NCBI GenBank assembly: GCA_048594375.1 | Contig: JBMDXK010000041.1 | Location: 1-64,000, forward strand | From: JBMDXK01 sp048594375 | GTDB taxonomy: Bacteria > Pseudomonadota > Alphaproteobacteria > Rhizobiales > Methylopilaceae | Direction: 5' to 3' | DNA length: 64,000 nucleotides | Part shown: piece after piece, positions 16,707 to 25,521 of the stretch | How positions within the stretch are numbered: the first letter of the stretch is position 1 | How the letters are laid out: each line of letters begins with the position of its first letter | Notes under the pieces: generated by a model | What the model saw: the letters and a program-made list of their open reading frames with translations, nothing else | Databases searched by the model: none | What the model was told of the DNA's origin: nothing | Program-made: the position numbers and the translations under genes

Positions 16707-17219
16707 TTAGCCCGGCTGCAAGAGAAATTCCTTGATGAGAACCCCGTCAACTTGGGCGGGGTAGATACGGCTGTTGATGCGGCGCAGCAATTCTTCTTTG
16801 ACGCGGTAAAGCCCTGCGGCTCCCTCAAGATCGCCGGTACGCATTTGCCGCAATTGCGTCTGGAAGGCGTCAATAATCCGTGGCATCAGCATTTCAATGC
16901 GGGGGCGCAATGTTTCGTCGGAGATTTCAAGCGCCAGCGTTACGCGCAGATAGTGCGGTTTGTCGTTGGCACTCACCAGATTGACGATCATGGGTTGAAG
17001 GTCAATAAAGATGGCTGGTTTAGGAGCCTGCGCAGCAGCAGGAGCATCGCTGTGTTCAGAGGAAGAAGAGCTGAGAAAGAAATAGCCGCCGCCCCCTGCA
17101 CCCGCCAGCAGAACAACTGCCGCACCGGCAATAATAAAGAGTTTTTTCTTGGATTTGGGTGCTTCTGCGCTCGGTGCATCTTCCGGAGCAGCCGCATCTG
17201 CGGTGTTGGCCATTGCCAT
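16707..17219 (-). CDS. fliL: Flagellar basal body-associated protein FliL
   Basis: Inner-membrane protein that forms a ring around the stator units. It has 170 residues: a short Ala/Glu-rich cytoplasmic leader, one transmembrane helix (about residues 26-49, with a glycine-rich GAGGGGYFFL end), a Ser/Ala linker and the periplasmic stomatin-like FliL domain. The domain shows PHYLRVTLALEI, PRIIDAFQTQLRQM and the terminal IYPAQVDGVLIKEFLLQ. It is the first gene of the minus-strand operon, with GAGG before the ATG. Its promoter region is shared with the divergent flgF operon and holds CtrA-like boxes. Confidence 0.95.
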   Translation of the reverse strand: MAMANTADAAAPEDAPSAEAPKSKKKLFIIAGAAVVLLAGAGGGGYFFLSSSSSEHSDAPAAAQAPKPAIFIDLQPMIVNLVSANDKPHYLRVTLALEISDETLRPRIEMLMPRIIDAFQTQLRQMRTGDLEGAAGLYRVKEELLRRINSRIYPAQVDGVLIKEFLLQPG

Positions 17220-17351
17220 GCCTCATGTTCGGGTCTTAACGCGCGCAACATCCTCTTCTCTCGAAGAAAAAGCCGCACATCAGAAAAATGAAATGATGGA
17301 CACCGGAACCAACGCCACTCACCGGATGGCTTTACTGTAGGTTAAAAATAG

Positions 17352-17367
17352 TTAACACCCGCTTAAC
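17352..17367. promoter_or_regulatory. CtrA-like box 1 between fliL and flgF
   Basis: TTAACACCCGCTTAAC matches the CtrA consensus TTAA-N7-TTAAC exactly. It lies about 130 bases upstream of fliL on the minus strand. In Caulobacter-type cell cycles CtrA-P starts the flagellar cascade from such sites. Binding is inferred from sequence only. Confidence 0.6.
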
Positions 17368-17428
17368 AGGAGGTGTTTTCTTTAGCACCGTTAGGCAAAG
17401 ATTGCCGGTTTTTGAGGCAAAGTCATGA

Positions 17429-17443
17429 TTAACGAAGGATTAA
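17429..17443. promoter_or_regulatory. CtrA-like box 2 between fliL and flgF
   Basis: TTAACGAAGGATTAA is a second TTAA-N7-TTAA site, 61 bases from the first and 50 bases upstream of the sigma54-type promoter of flgF. Two boxes with exact spacing in one 360-base divergent region are unlikely to be chance, though AT-rich stretches do produce some TTAA pairs. Confidence 0.5.
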
Positions 17444-17492
17444 AGCAACCGAACTCCTGTTAAGTGTATGATCTTCAAGGAAAAACAGAATT

Positions 17493-17508
17493 TGGCATAG
17501 TTCCTGCA
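17493..17508 (+). promoter_or_regulatory. Sigma54-type promoter of the flgF operon
   Basis: TGGCATAGTTCCTGCA fits the -24/-12 consensus TGGCACG-N4-TTGCW with the invariant GG and GC at the correct spacing. It lies 74 bases before the flgF GTG start. Sigma54 with a FlbD-type activator drives middle and late flagellar genes in alphaproteobacteria, which suits a rod and ring operon. Confidence 0.7.
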
Positions 17509-17581
17509 TAGCATTTGGGGTGGAACATGAAGCCGGTCTTGCGTGGACAGGCTGAAATACCCCGAACCTTGGAGGGCTGTT

Positions 17582-18331
17582 GTGGAAAATTCATTGCTTG
17601 TAGGATTGTCCCGCCAGATGGCGCTGCGCCGCGAGATGGATGTGGTTGCGAACAATATTGCAAACCTGAATACCACAGGCTTCAAGGCCGATGGCATGGT
17701 GTTTGAAGAATTTATGATGCCCAAAGCGCGGGATAACACGTTTCCTCGTGCGGATCGCCGGTTGTCCTATGTTGAGGATAAGGCGACATGGCATAATTTC
17801 AGTGCAGGTTCCATGCAGATTACCGATAATCCGCTGGATCTTGCGCTGGCCGAACCGAATGCTTTTCTGGTTGTGCAAACGGGAGCCGGTGAGCGTTATA
17901 CCCGTAACGGGGGATTGCAGCTTGATAACAACGGCACGCTTGTTACCGATGAAGGTTTGCCGGTTCTGACCAACAACGGGCCGATTGCGTTCACCACCGA
18001 TGACGGTGATATCCATATTGCTGCGGATGGTTCCATTTCCACGGCGCAAGGGGATCGTGGACGGTTGCGTGTGGTGAATTTCGAGCAGCCCCAGAACCTT
18101 GTCAAGCAGGGCTCTTCGCTTTACAGCGCCAACGTTGCAGCACAGGAAACGCCTGTGGAGCAAGTGCGTATCAAGCAAGGCACTATTGAAAAGTCCAATG
18201 TGAATGCGGTGGGGCAGATGTCCCGCATGATCCAGGTAGAGCGAGCCTATCAGTCGCTTGCCAGTCTTTCCCAGAAAACCGATGAGATTCGACGCACAGC
18301 AATCCAGACGCTTGTCGATGTCCCAGCATAA
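17582..18331 (+). CDS. flgF: Flagellar basal-body rod protein FlgF
   Basis: Proximal rod protein of the flagellar basal body. The start is the GTG at 17582, preceded by GGAGG with a 6-base spacer, giving the family N-terminus (M)ENSLLVGLSRQMALRREMD. A longer reading from 17543 lacks support. The 249 residues contain the FlgF/FlgG core: VANNIANLNTTGFKAD near the N-terminus and KQGTIEKSNVNAVGQMSRMI plus a helical C-terminus. It is first in flgF-flgG-flgA-flgH, downstream of the sigma54-type promoter. Confidence 0.95.
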   Translation: MENSLLVGLSRQMALRREMDVVANNIANLNTTGFKADGMVFEEFMMPKARDNTFPRADRRLSYVEDKATWHNFSAGSMQITDNPLDLALAEPNAFLVVQTGAGERYTRNGGLQLDNNGTLVTDEGLPVLTNNGPIAFTTDDGDIHIAADGSISTAQGDRGRLRVVNFEQPQNLVKQGSSLYSANVAAQETPVEQVRIKQGTIEKSNVNAVGQMSRMIQVERAYQSLASLSQKTDEIRRTAIQTLVDVPA

Positions 18332-18346
18332 GAAAGAGAACACGTT

Positions 18347-19135
18347 ATGCGCGCACTCTATATTGCCTCAACCGGCATGTCTGCTCAGGAAACCAATGTT
18401 AACACCATTTCCAACAACATCGCCAACATGCGTACAACGGGCTACAAGCGCCAGCGCGTGAATTTTCAGGATTTGATGTATCAAAACATGCGGCGTGCGG
18501 GCAGCACCACGTCCGAGACGGGGAATATTTTGCCGGCGGGTGTGGAAATCGGTTCTGGTGTGAAGGTGGTATCCACGCCGCGTATTATGACGCAAGGCAA
18601 CATTACCATGTCGGAAAAAGACTACGATGTGGCCATCCGCGGGGAAGGGTTTTTGCGCATCCAGTTGCCCGATGGCACAACGGCTTATACCCGTGATGGT
18701 TCGTTCGAGCTGAACGATCAGGGGCAAATGGTAACGGCGGATGGTTATCTGGTTGATCCGGGCATTACCGTTCCGCAGGATGCAACCGACATTACCATCA
18801 ACGGTCAGGGCGAAGTGCAGGTGCGCGTCCCCGGACAGGTTGATTTGCAAGCCATTGGCCAGATTCAGCTGAGTCGGTTCATCAACAAGGCGGGTCTTGA
18901 GTCCATTGGTGACAATCTGTTTTTGGAAACACCGGCCAGCGGCGAGCCGATTACCGCCAATCCTGGTACAGAAGGTTTTGGCAACCTCATGCACCGTTAT
19001 CTGGAAGAAGCGAACGTCAATTCGGTGACGGAGATTTCGGATCTGATTGCTGCCCAGCGGGCTTATGAAATGAACGCTCGTGTCATTACTGCCGCAGATT
19101 CCATGCTCCAAGCAACGTCCAGTCTTGGCCGTTAA
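18347..19135 (+). CDS. flgG: Flagellar basal-body rod protein FlgG
   Basis: Distal rod protein, exported by the flagellar type III system. It has 262 residues with the expected N-terminal rod motif (MRALYIASTGMSAQETNVN, then TISNNIANMRTTGYKRQR). The central region is FlgG-type, with TQGNITMSEKDYDVAIRGEG. The C-terminal helix is EEANVNSVTEISDLIAAQRA followed by YEMNARVITAADSML. It starts 15 bases after flgF with AAGAAAGAG upstream, so the two are co-transcribed. Confidence 0.97.
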   Translation: MRALYIASTGMSAQETNVNTISNNIANMRTTGYKRQRVNFQDLMYQNMRRAGSTTSETGNILPAGVEIGSGVKVVSTPRIMTQGNITMSEKDYDVAIRGEGFLRIQLPDGTTAYTRDGSFELNDQGQMVTADGYLVDPGITVPQDATDITINGQGEVQVRVPGQVDLQAIGQIQLSRFINKAGLESIGDNLFLETPASGEPITANPGTEGFGNLMHRYLEEANVNSVTEISDLIAAQRAYEMNARVITAADSMLQATSSLGR

Positions 19136-19175
19136 GCGTAGCATTTGGGGAAGTATAAGCAGGGGGGTAAAGAGG

Positions 19176-20147
19176 ATGCAGGGTTTGTTGAAAATAGTTC
19201 TGATGGTTGTGGGGGCAAGTCTGTGCTGTGTGCCTGCTCATGCTTCATCCCTTGTGCAGCTTAATCATGATGTGACGGTTAATCAGGAGATTGTTCGCAT
19301 TGGGGATTTGTTCAGCAATGCGGGTGATAAGGCGCAGATTGCCTTGTTTCGGGCGCCGGAGCCGGGCTATAGCGGTTCTGTGCCGGTGGGGGATGTGCTG
19401 CGTCAGGCGGGTGCTTATGGGATTGTTTTGCCGCAAGCTGTGAGCTTTGCAGCCGTAACGGTGACTCGTTCCAGCCGGTTTGTTCCTGAGGCAGAAATTG
19501 CCGTTCGTCTGCAAGCGGCACTTGCGAGCGAGAATGCCGCAACGGATCTGCACAACCTGACCATAGAATTGGAAAAGGGCAAAGGCGGGCTGCATTTTCC
19601 TGAAGCGGCGCAAGGGCAGATCATGTTGGATGCCGTGTCATGGAATGCGGTGACGGGTGATTTTTCGGCGGAAATACGGTTAGCGGGTTACACCAAAGCC
19701 ATTTCCGGCACTGCGCAGGATCGGGTGAGCGTGGTTGTGGCGCTGCGTGATCTTAACCGCGAAACCGTTCTGGGTATGGAAGATATTGCGCTTGAGCAGC
19801 GCCCCCGCGCACAGATCACGGGCAATAATTTCCTTGATAAGGAAGAGCTGGTGGTGGGCAAGGCGGTACGCCGTCCGGTTCGTGCGGGGCAGGTGTTGGC
19901 TGCTGCGGATGTGATTGAGCCGGAGCTGGTCAAGCGTGCGGCGATGGTGACGTTGGTGTTGCGCAAGCCGGGCATGACGCTCACCGCTCGCGGGCAGGCG
20001 CTCAAGTCAGGCCGGCGGGGTGAAGCCATTCCGGTCATGAATTTACAATCCAAACGCAAGATTGAGGGTGTTGTCACAGGCAATGACGAAATTACGGTCA
20101 TGCTGGGTGCGGGCGCTCTGGCTCAATTGAATATTTCCCGGAAGTAA
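19176..20147 (+). CDS. flgA: Flagella basal body P-ring formation protein FlgA
   Basis: Periplasmic chaperone for assembly of the FlgI P-ring. The start is ATG 19176, preceded by AGGGGGG, giving 323 residues with a signal peptide ending VPAHA near residue 23. The C-terminal SAF-like domain (about residues 190-320) has the typical LNRETVLGMEDIALEQRPRA and VVGKAVRRPVRAGQVLAAADV segments. The last strands run to VMLGAGALAQL. flgI, its client, is not in this window. It follows flgG by 40 bases in the operon. Confidence 0.93.
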   Translation: MQGLLKIVLMVVGASLCCVPAHASSLVQLNHDVTVNQEIVRIGDLFSNAGDKAQIALFRAPEPGYSGSVPVGDVLRQAGAYGIVLPQAVSFAAVTVTRSSRFVPEAEIAVRLQAALASENAATDLHNLTIELEKGKGGLHFPEAAQGQIMLDAVSWNAVTGDFSAEIRLAGYTKAISGTAQDRVSVVVALRDLNRETVLGMEDIALEQRPRAQITGNNFLDKEELVVGKAVRRPVRAGQVLAAADVIEPELVKRAAMVTLVLRKPGMTLTARGQALKSGRRGEAIPVMNLQSKRKIEGVVTGNDEITVMLGAGALAQLNISRK

Positions 20148-20262
20148 GAAAATAGAGCGGTTTTGTTTTGAAATCAGATATTAAAACCCTCTAAATTATT
20201 GTTTTATTTACGCAATTTTTGACGCAAAACCGTAAACACTTTTGTTTGAATGGCTATAAAAC

Positions 20263-21021
20263 ATGACAAAACACACCTTTATCCGTAGTGCTCTGGTTCT
20301 GGCTCTGGCGCTTTCTCTTGGGGCGTGCAGTTCTGCGGCAGAGCGTTTGAAGAATGTGGGCAAGGCTCCGGCATTGTCTGCCATTGAAGACCCGACCGCG
20401 CAGCCGGGGTATAAAGCGGTGCGGATGCCGATGCCGGAAGCAAAGGTGGCGCATTATAATCCTAATTCGCTGTGGCAGACGGGTGATCGCGCGTTTTTCA
20501 AAGATCAGCGTGCGGCGCGGGTAGGGGATATTCTCACCGTTCAGGTGCAGATTACCGACCGCGCTTCTTTCCAGAACACTACCAAAAGGGAGCGTGCCAA
20601 CAATGAGCGGATGGGCATTGATAACCTGTTTGGTTATGAAAGCACCATTGCGCGGAAAATATTGCCGGGTGCGGCGGATGTGGGCAACCTTGTGGGTACA
20701 GGTTCCAATTCGTCCAGTGAAGGCAAAGGCAGCATTGACCGTACTGAGCGCCTGACCACCAACGTGGCGGCGGTTGTTACCCAGATTTTACCCAACGGCA
20801 ACATGGTGATTGAGGGCAAGCAGGAAGTGCGCGTGAATTTTGAAGTGCGTGAGCTGATTGTGGCGGGTATTGTGCGCCCTGAAGACATTGCGTCCGATAA
20901 CATTATCGATTCCAGCAAGATTGCACAGGCGCGCATTGCCTATGGTGGCCGCGGCCAGATCACCGATGTGCAGCAACCCCGTTACGGCCAGCAGGTTCTG
21001 GATGTGCTCCTGCCATTCTAA
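20263..21021 (+). CDS. flgH: Flagellar L-ring lipoprotein FlgH
   Basis: Outer-membrane ring protein of the flagellum. It is a 252-residue lipoprotein with signal and lipobox LALSLGAC, lipidated at C22. Family segments are SLWQTGDRAFFKDQRAARVG, GDILTVQVQITDRASFQNTT, and the C-terminal VVTQILPNGNMVIEGKQEVR and ELIVAGIVRPEDIASDN. It ends the flgFGAH run and is followed by a strong terminator. The 115-base gap before it, with AT-rich sequence, may hold an extra promoter. Confidence 0.97.
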   Translation: MTKHTFIRSALVLALALSLGACSSAAERLKNVGKAPALSAIEDPTAQPGYKAVRMPMPEAKVAHYNPNSLWQTGDRAFFKDQRAARVGDILTVQVQITDRASFQNTTKRERANNERMGIDNLFGYESTIARKILPGAADVGNLVGTGSNSSSEGKGSIDRTERLTTNVAAVVTQILPNGNMVIEGKQEVRVNFEVRELIVAGIVRPEDIASDNIIDSSKIAQARIAYGGRGQITDVQQPRYGQQVLDVLLPF

Positions 21022-21050
21022 GAAAAATCCTGCGGACATGGTTTATCGCA

Positions 21051-21089
21051 ACACCACACCGCGTCTTTATGGCGCGGTGATGGTGTTTT
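21051..21089 (+). terminator. Rho-independent terminator of the flgFGAH operon
   Basis: ACACCACACCGCG (21051-21063) pairs with CGCGGTGATGGTGT (21073-21086) with a single bulged base, followed by TTTT. The long stem 30 bases after flgH marks the end of the operon. Confidence 0.8.
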
Positions 21090-21146
21090 AAACAGGCGCA
21101 AGAACAAGGGTGGAAAACAGCCCTCGCCAATGCTACATAATCTGCT

Positions 21147-21611
21147 ATGTCAGATCATAATATTTACATTGATGCGGATGCCTGCCCCGTCAAAGATGAG
21201 GTGTACCGTGTCGGCATTCGCCACGGCATCATGATTCATGTGGTGAGCAATTCTTATATGAACGTGCCGCGTGATCCGTTGATTGCGCGGGTGGTGGTGC
21301 CTTCCGGCATGGATGCAGCCGATGACTGGATTGCCGAACGCGCTACACCGGCGGATGTGGTTATCACCAGCGATATTCCTTTGGCCAGCCGTTGCGTGAA
21401 GGCTGGTGCGAAAGTATTGTCACCCAAAGGCAAGCCTTTCACGGAAGACTCGATTGGCATGGCTTTGGCTACCCGCAATCTGATGGAAGATTTGCGCAGT
21501 ACGGGACAAGTTACGGGCGGGCCAAAAGCGTTTTCTGCTCGTGATCGCTCTGCGTTTCTTTCAGCACTGGATACCATACTGGTGCATATGAAACGCAATA
21601 CCCGTCAGTAA
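21147..21611 (+). CDS. UPF0178/YaiI-YqxD family protein (DUF188)
   Basis: A 154-residue protein of the DUF188 family, identified by IYIDADACPVKDEVYRVGIR at the N-terminus, VVITSDIPLASRCVKAGAKV in the middle and the LSPKGKPFTEDSIGMALATR segment. The clustered acidic residues D8, D10 and D75 suggest a PIN-like metal-binding nuclease fold, but the biological role is not established. It sits alone between flgH and the convergent rpe gene. Confidence 0.9.
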   Translation: MSDHNIYIDADACPVKDEVYRVGIRHGIMIHVVSNSYMNVPRDPLIARVVVPSGMDAADDWIAERATPADVVITSDIPLASRCVKAGAKVLSPKGKPFTEDSIGMALATRNLMEDLRSTGQVTGGPKAFSARDRSAFLSALDTILVHMKRNTRQ

Positions 21612-21618
21612 AAGCCCT

Positions 21619-22299
21619 TTAGATTCCGTCCAGCCCTGCCAATGCAGCCTGGCGGATCGCATCAATCCGCTGGGCGTAATCCGCTTTTTCCGCATTAAAT
21701 ACCGCAGAACCGGCCACCAGAACATTGGCGCCAGCCCGCGCACAGGCTCCAGCAGTATGAGGCGTAACGCCGCCATCAATCACAATATCAACATTGCGGC
21801 CATGCAACATTGCGCGCAAAGATGTAATTTTCGGCAGCATAGTTTCAATAAAGCTCTGACCACCAAAACCGGGATTAACCGTCATCACCAGCACAAGGTC
21901 AATATCATTCAGCACATGCTCAATGGCCGAGAGGGGTGTGGCGGGGTTGATGGCCACACCGGCGCGTTTGCCCAATGCGCGGATGGTTTGCAGGCTGCGG
22001 TGCAGATGCGCACCCGCTTCCGCATGAACGGTAATCGCGTCGGCTCCGGCTTTGGCAAAGGCTTCCAGATAAGGGTCAGCCGGGGCGATCATCAGATGCA
22101 CATCAAGCAGCTTGGAAGTATGGCGGCGCACTGCTTTGACAACATCGGGGCCAAAGGAAATATTCGGCACAAAATGCCCATCCATCACATCCAGATGGAA
22201 CCAGTCTGCACCGGCAGCATCGGCAAGCCGCACTTCCTCACCGAAAGCGGAAAAATCAGCGGCAAGCAGGGAAGGTGCAATCAGAATGGGCGGAGACAT
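21619..22299 (-). CDS. rpe: Ribulose-phosphate 3-epimerase
   Basis: Interconverts ribulose 5-phosphate and xylulose 5-phosphate in the pentose phosphate pathway. The start is ATG 22299, with AGGAAG upstream, giving 226 residues. TIM-barrel signatures are clear: APSLLAADF, DWFHLDVMDGHFVPNISFG (metal ligands H and D), LDVHLMI, VMTVNPGFGGQSF and IDGGVT. The gene is convergent with the DUF188 gene, 7 bases apart, and its upstream region opens into the AT-rich island. Confidence 0.97.
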   Translation of the reverse strand: MSPPILIAPSLLAADFSAFGEEVRLADAAGADWFHLDVMDGHFVPNISFGPDVVKAVRRHTSKLLDVHLMIAPADPYLEAFAKAGADAITVHAEAGAHLHRSLQTIRALGKRAGVAINPATPLSAIEHVLNDIDLVLVMTVNPGFGGQSFIETMLPKITSLRAMLHGRNVDIVIDGGVTPHTAGACARAGANVLVAGSAVFNAEKADYAQRIDAIRQAALAGLDGI

Positions 22300-22379
22300 G
22301 TTTTCTTCCTGATAAACGCGCGTGTTCAATGGCGGGAAAATAATTGATTTTCCTTCCCACACTCACGCAAAAAATGCAA

Positions 22380-22907
22380 GTGAAACTATATTGGCACATG
22401 CAGATCATCTAAAATAAGGACGAAAGTCAGCAATAGAAAAGCGCACTTTTTTAAATGTTTAATACTAGCGATGTAAGTATTCAAATATTTTTTTCGAAAT
22501 TTATTATCAAAAGTAGGAAGTTTTTGTGTAAATTAAAAATTATTATACGCGTCGAGAGAGAGAAATTTTTTCAAAATTTTTCGCTAAGTCGCTCTTATTT
22601 CAAAATAAAATTCCTTAATAATTTCTTTGAAGTATTAACTATAGAGTAATAAATTTAAAGAAACGATTAAATCCTGATTGCGCTTGTGTATTAAATTGCA
22701 TATTATTTTAAATAAGAACTAAATTTACTGTGTATCGTGTCTGGTCTGATTTGTTAATATCAAACGCTTTATGTTGTAAAGTCATTTGATTGGTTGCGAT
22801 AACACAAGGGTCAAAACAAAGTTCTTTATAAATAAAAAACTGGAACAGCAAATACCTTCGTAAGTAAGGCGTATGTAAAAGATAAAGTCAGGTTTTAGGA
22901 GTTTCAC
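22380..22907. other. AT-rich non-coding island before the 811-residue protein gene
   Basis: About 530 bases, far richer in A and T than the flanking genes, with no convincing gene. One 64-codon open stretch (22455-22649) is Phe/Lys/Ile-rich and has no ribosome site, so it is left out. The end of the stretch must hold the promoter of the 811-residue protein gene. The composition suggests acquired DNA or a silenced regulatory region. Confidence 0.5.
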
Positions 22908-25343
22908 ATGACAGAGATCAGAGATATATCTTCACTGCAACAGCGGTCTGCAGAGATGATCGCCGACAAATTCTTTGATAAAATCGGCGTTGATAAAAAT
23001 CAGCATGATTACGATATGTTTACACAAACGCTGGTTAACGCCATGGCGGCCAACGGCAATTCTGCAACAGGATATAATGATACGGGCGAAACAGGTGCCA
23101 TTATCAATCATCTTCTTGGCAGCTATGACTTTTTCAAACCCGGTGAAACGGCTAGTCAGGAATTTCTTGCTGAAGTATTGGCTGCTGATGACAGCGTTGC
23201 CGAGTGGCATGATACTGCAACAAAAGATGGTGAGATTGGCCAAGAGGATTGGACAAATCTGGATACCATTGTGCCACCGCCAGCCAATGGCAAAGAAGAT
23301 AAGCCGAAAGCTGCTGAGGAAAGTGTTGATGCAGAACTTCAGAAATTGTCAAAGCTTGCAGAAAATAGCGACAGTCTGAAGGATGCTGTGTTCACAGAAA
23401 AAGATGGCAAACAGCATCTTGATCTGAACAAGCTGAAAACGGTTGCAGGTGATGAAAAAGCTTTGAAAGATGCGTTGAAAGATGTGCCTGAAGAGCAACG
23501 TGCGGAAACCGAAAAATTTGTTAAAACTTTGGGTGATGATGCTCTTCAGTCCACACTGGGAGCGGTCGCTGACAAAGATGGTTTGTACGGCGGCTTTACT
23601 GAAAGCACAGAGGATGCAAAAGCAGATAAGCCTGCTGAAGGCGATGAAGGGAAGCTTAGCGGTTTCGGCACTGGCGATAAACCTGACATCAAAGAAGCGC
23701 AAAAGCGTCTTTCAGAACTGCTTGGCGATATTGACAGCAAAGGTTTCCTGCCTCAGGTTGGCATGAATGGTCAGGTTGAGATTGAAACGCTTCAAAAGCT
23801 CGCCAAGGCCGATTTAGATGGTGATACCCAGCTTTGGGGCGCTGTAAAAGACAAAGAAGATCGTAAAGAGCTTCAAGAAATCGCCAAGACTTTAACGGGG
23901 CAAGGCAAGGCGGAAGACAGCAAGCAGATTGCAAGTTTGCTTGAAGAATATGCCGCAGCCGTTGGTAATGACAAAAAGATTACCAAGGGAGAATTCAAGG
24001 ACGCAATTGAAAATCCTGAAGTTATTTCCGACGCTTTCCTTGATGATGCAACCTCAGTGGATGAAGAAGAAAAACCAAGCGATCATAAAAACCAAGATGG
24101 CCCAGTTACCATTGACCTTAGACATCTCAAATTTATTGCAGATAGAAGTGGTAGTTTGTACGATGCTTTATTTACAGAGAAAGACGGCAAAGCCTTTCTT
24201 GATGAGGAAAAGGTAGATACTGTTGCTAATAATAAAAAAGAACTTCAAAATGCTCTGAAAGATGTACCAAAAGAAGAACGTGGCAATATCGAAACGCTTA
24301 TTAAAAATCTAGCTGAATCACCAGTTGGCTTGGAGGAAGGCTTTGGTGGTGGCCCATACGAAACTCGTGAAGACTTTCTAGCTCGTGAAGGGAAAGGCGA
24401 TCCCAAAGATTCCAATCCAGATTCAATCGGCGCCGATGCAGAAGAAATGAAAGGCAAGGACGCTATTGAATTCTTCAAATTTATGGAAGGCTCATCCGAC
24501 AAAGACATTTCGGAAAGCTTGAAAAACGGTGATAATATTGAAGGTGGTGAAATCTTGCTTCGCGACAAAGATGGCAAAGTTTCCACCAAATCTCTTAAAG
24601 ATCTGGATTTTAATGAAGTTATTCAGATGTATAATTCTGGTAATTTCGTTACCGGAGAAGGCGACAAGGCTCAGGAAATTGTTGGCGTACGTTATACGGA
24701 AGATGGTGAAAAGAAACATCTTCTCACTATTGATGCCGAACATAACTATACCGATGGTAAGCAAGACCTTGGCTATGCCCTCTACCGTTTGAGGTCATTT
24801 AATGATGATGTGACCTATGGTGCGGGTGACACCGGTAATATTATCACAACAGGTAAAGATGGTATTGACTGGAAAACGTTGGAAAAAGTGGGCAATCGCT
24901 ACGTCTATGATACAAAGAACGGTGATCACCATATCATCAACCCATCGACAAAAAGCGGTGCGCAGGATGTTCACTGGATGCTGTCACAGTATGACAAACT
25001 GGATGATAAAACCAAAGAAGCGATCCAAGGCGCAACCAACCATGATGATGGTCAACTCTTCTTCAAAGCAGTGGGTGATGGCAAATCCAGTAATGGGTTT
25101 ATTAGCGACAGCACATTTGAGGATATCCGCGACAAGCCTAAGCATGCAATAACCTTTGTTGATAACTATGGAGAAGGTGTCTATCGCGTAACACTCGAAA
25201 ATGGCGATCGGTGGATTTTATCAGAAGACATGAAGGTTAATGACAGCAATTCAACGGATAAATTCGACACCATATTTGATAAGGTGGAAAGATTTGCCCA
25301 AAATCCAGACAACAAAGATAAAGTAAAAGACCTGACAAAATAG
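22908..25343 (+). CDS. Acidic repeat protein of unknown function (811 aa)
   Basis: No known family is recognised. The gene has a strong ribosome site (TTTAGGAG) and its own terminator. The product is rich in Asp, Glu and Lys and has no signal peptide or membrane helix. Two regions, residues 147-211 and 407-471, are about 50 percent identical; both contain FTEKDGK and ALKDVP. They are separated by a region with degenerate EF-hand-like loops (KADLDGDTQLW, GNDKKITKGEF). A similar loop, TATKDGEIGQEDW, lies near residue 110. The C-terminal 300 residues (from about 510) look like a distinct mixed alpha/beta domain with VRYTEDGEKKHLLTIDAEHN and YRVTLENGDRWILSEDM. It stands alone between rpe and hemA beside an AT-rich island. 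Confidence 0.8.
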   Translation: MTEIRDISSLQQRSAEMIADKFFDKIGVDKNQHDYDMFTQTLVNAMAANGNSATGYNDTGETGAIINHLLGSYDFFKPGETASQEFLAEVLAADDSVAEWHDTATKDGEIGQEDWTNLDTIVPPPANGKEDKPKAAEESVDAELQKLSKLAENSDSLKDAVFTEKDGKQHLDLNKLKTVAGDEKALKDALKDVPEEQRAETEKFVKTLGDDALQSTLGAVADKDGLYGGFTESTEDAKADKPAEGDEGKLSGFGTGDKPDIKEAQKRLSELLGDIDSKGFLPQVGMNGQVEIETLQKLAKADLDGDTQLWGAVKDKEDRKELQEIAKTLTGQGKAEDSKQIASLLEEYAAAVGNDKKITKGEFKDAIENPEVISDAFLDDATSVDEEEKPSDHKNQDGPVTIDLRHLKFIADRSGSLYDALFTEKDGKAFLDEEKVDTVANNKKELQNALKDVPKEERGNIETLIKNLAESPVGLEEGFGGGPYETREDFLAREGKGDPKDSNPDSIGADAEEMKGKDAIEFFKFMEGSSDKDISESLKNGDNIEGGEILLRDKDGKVSTKSLKDLDFNEVIQMYNSGNFVTGEGDKAQEIVGVRYTEDGEKKHLLTIDAEHNYTDGKQDLGYALYRLRSFNDDVTYGAGDTGNIITTGKDGIDWKTLEKVGNRYVYDTKNGDHHIINPSTKSGAQDVHWMLSQYDKLDDKTKEAIQGATNHDDGQLFFKAVGDGKSSNGFISDSTFEDIRDKPKHAITFVDNYGEGVYRVTLENGDRWILSEDMKVNDSNSTDKFDTIFDKVERFAQNPDNKDKVKDLTK

Positions 25344-25381
25344 TCTTTTAACTTATTCTATCCTAAAACTGATTTAACTTG

Positions 25382-25407
25382 CGGCCAGAGCAATCTGGCC
25401 GTTTTTT
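25382..25407 (+). terminator. Rho-independent terminator of the 811-residue protein gene
   Basis: CGGCCAGA (25382-25389), loop GCAA and TCTGGCCG (25394-25401) are followed by six T. The perfect 8-base stem lies 38 bases after the stop codon. Confidence 0.9.
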
Positions 25408-25521
25408 ATTAAGTTGCTGATTGAAAGATTTTTATGCAGCTAGATAACGCGCAGCCATTCCCAAGGCTCGCCGCCGCAAAAGCGCAAAGCTCTGGCCAGA
25501 ATGGAGTGGTGTAAAGAAAAA

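Noticed and set aside
17344..17355. TTAA-N6-TTAA next to the first CtrA-like box
   Set aside because: The spacing is six and not seven, so it does not fit the CtrA consensus. Only the two N7 pairs are reported.
22455..22649. A 64-codon open stretch in the AT-rich island
   Set aside because: It has no ribosome site, the composition is dominated by Phe, Lys and Ile as expected from AT-rich non-coding DNA, and it has no recognisable motif.
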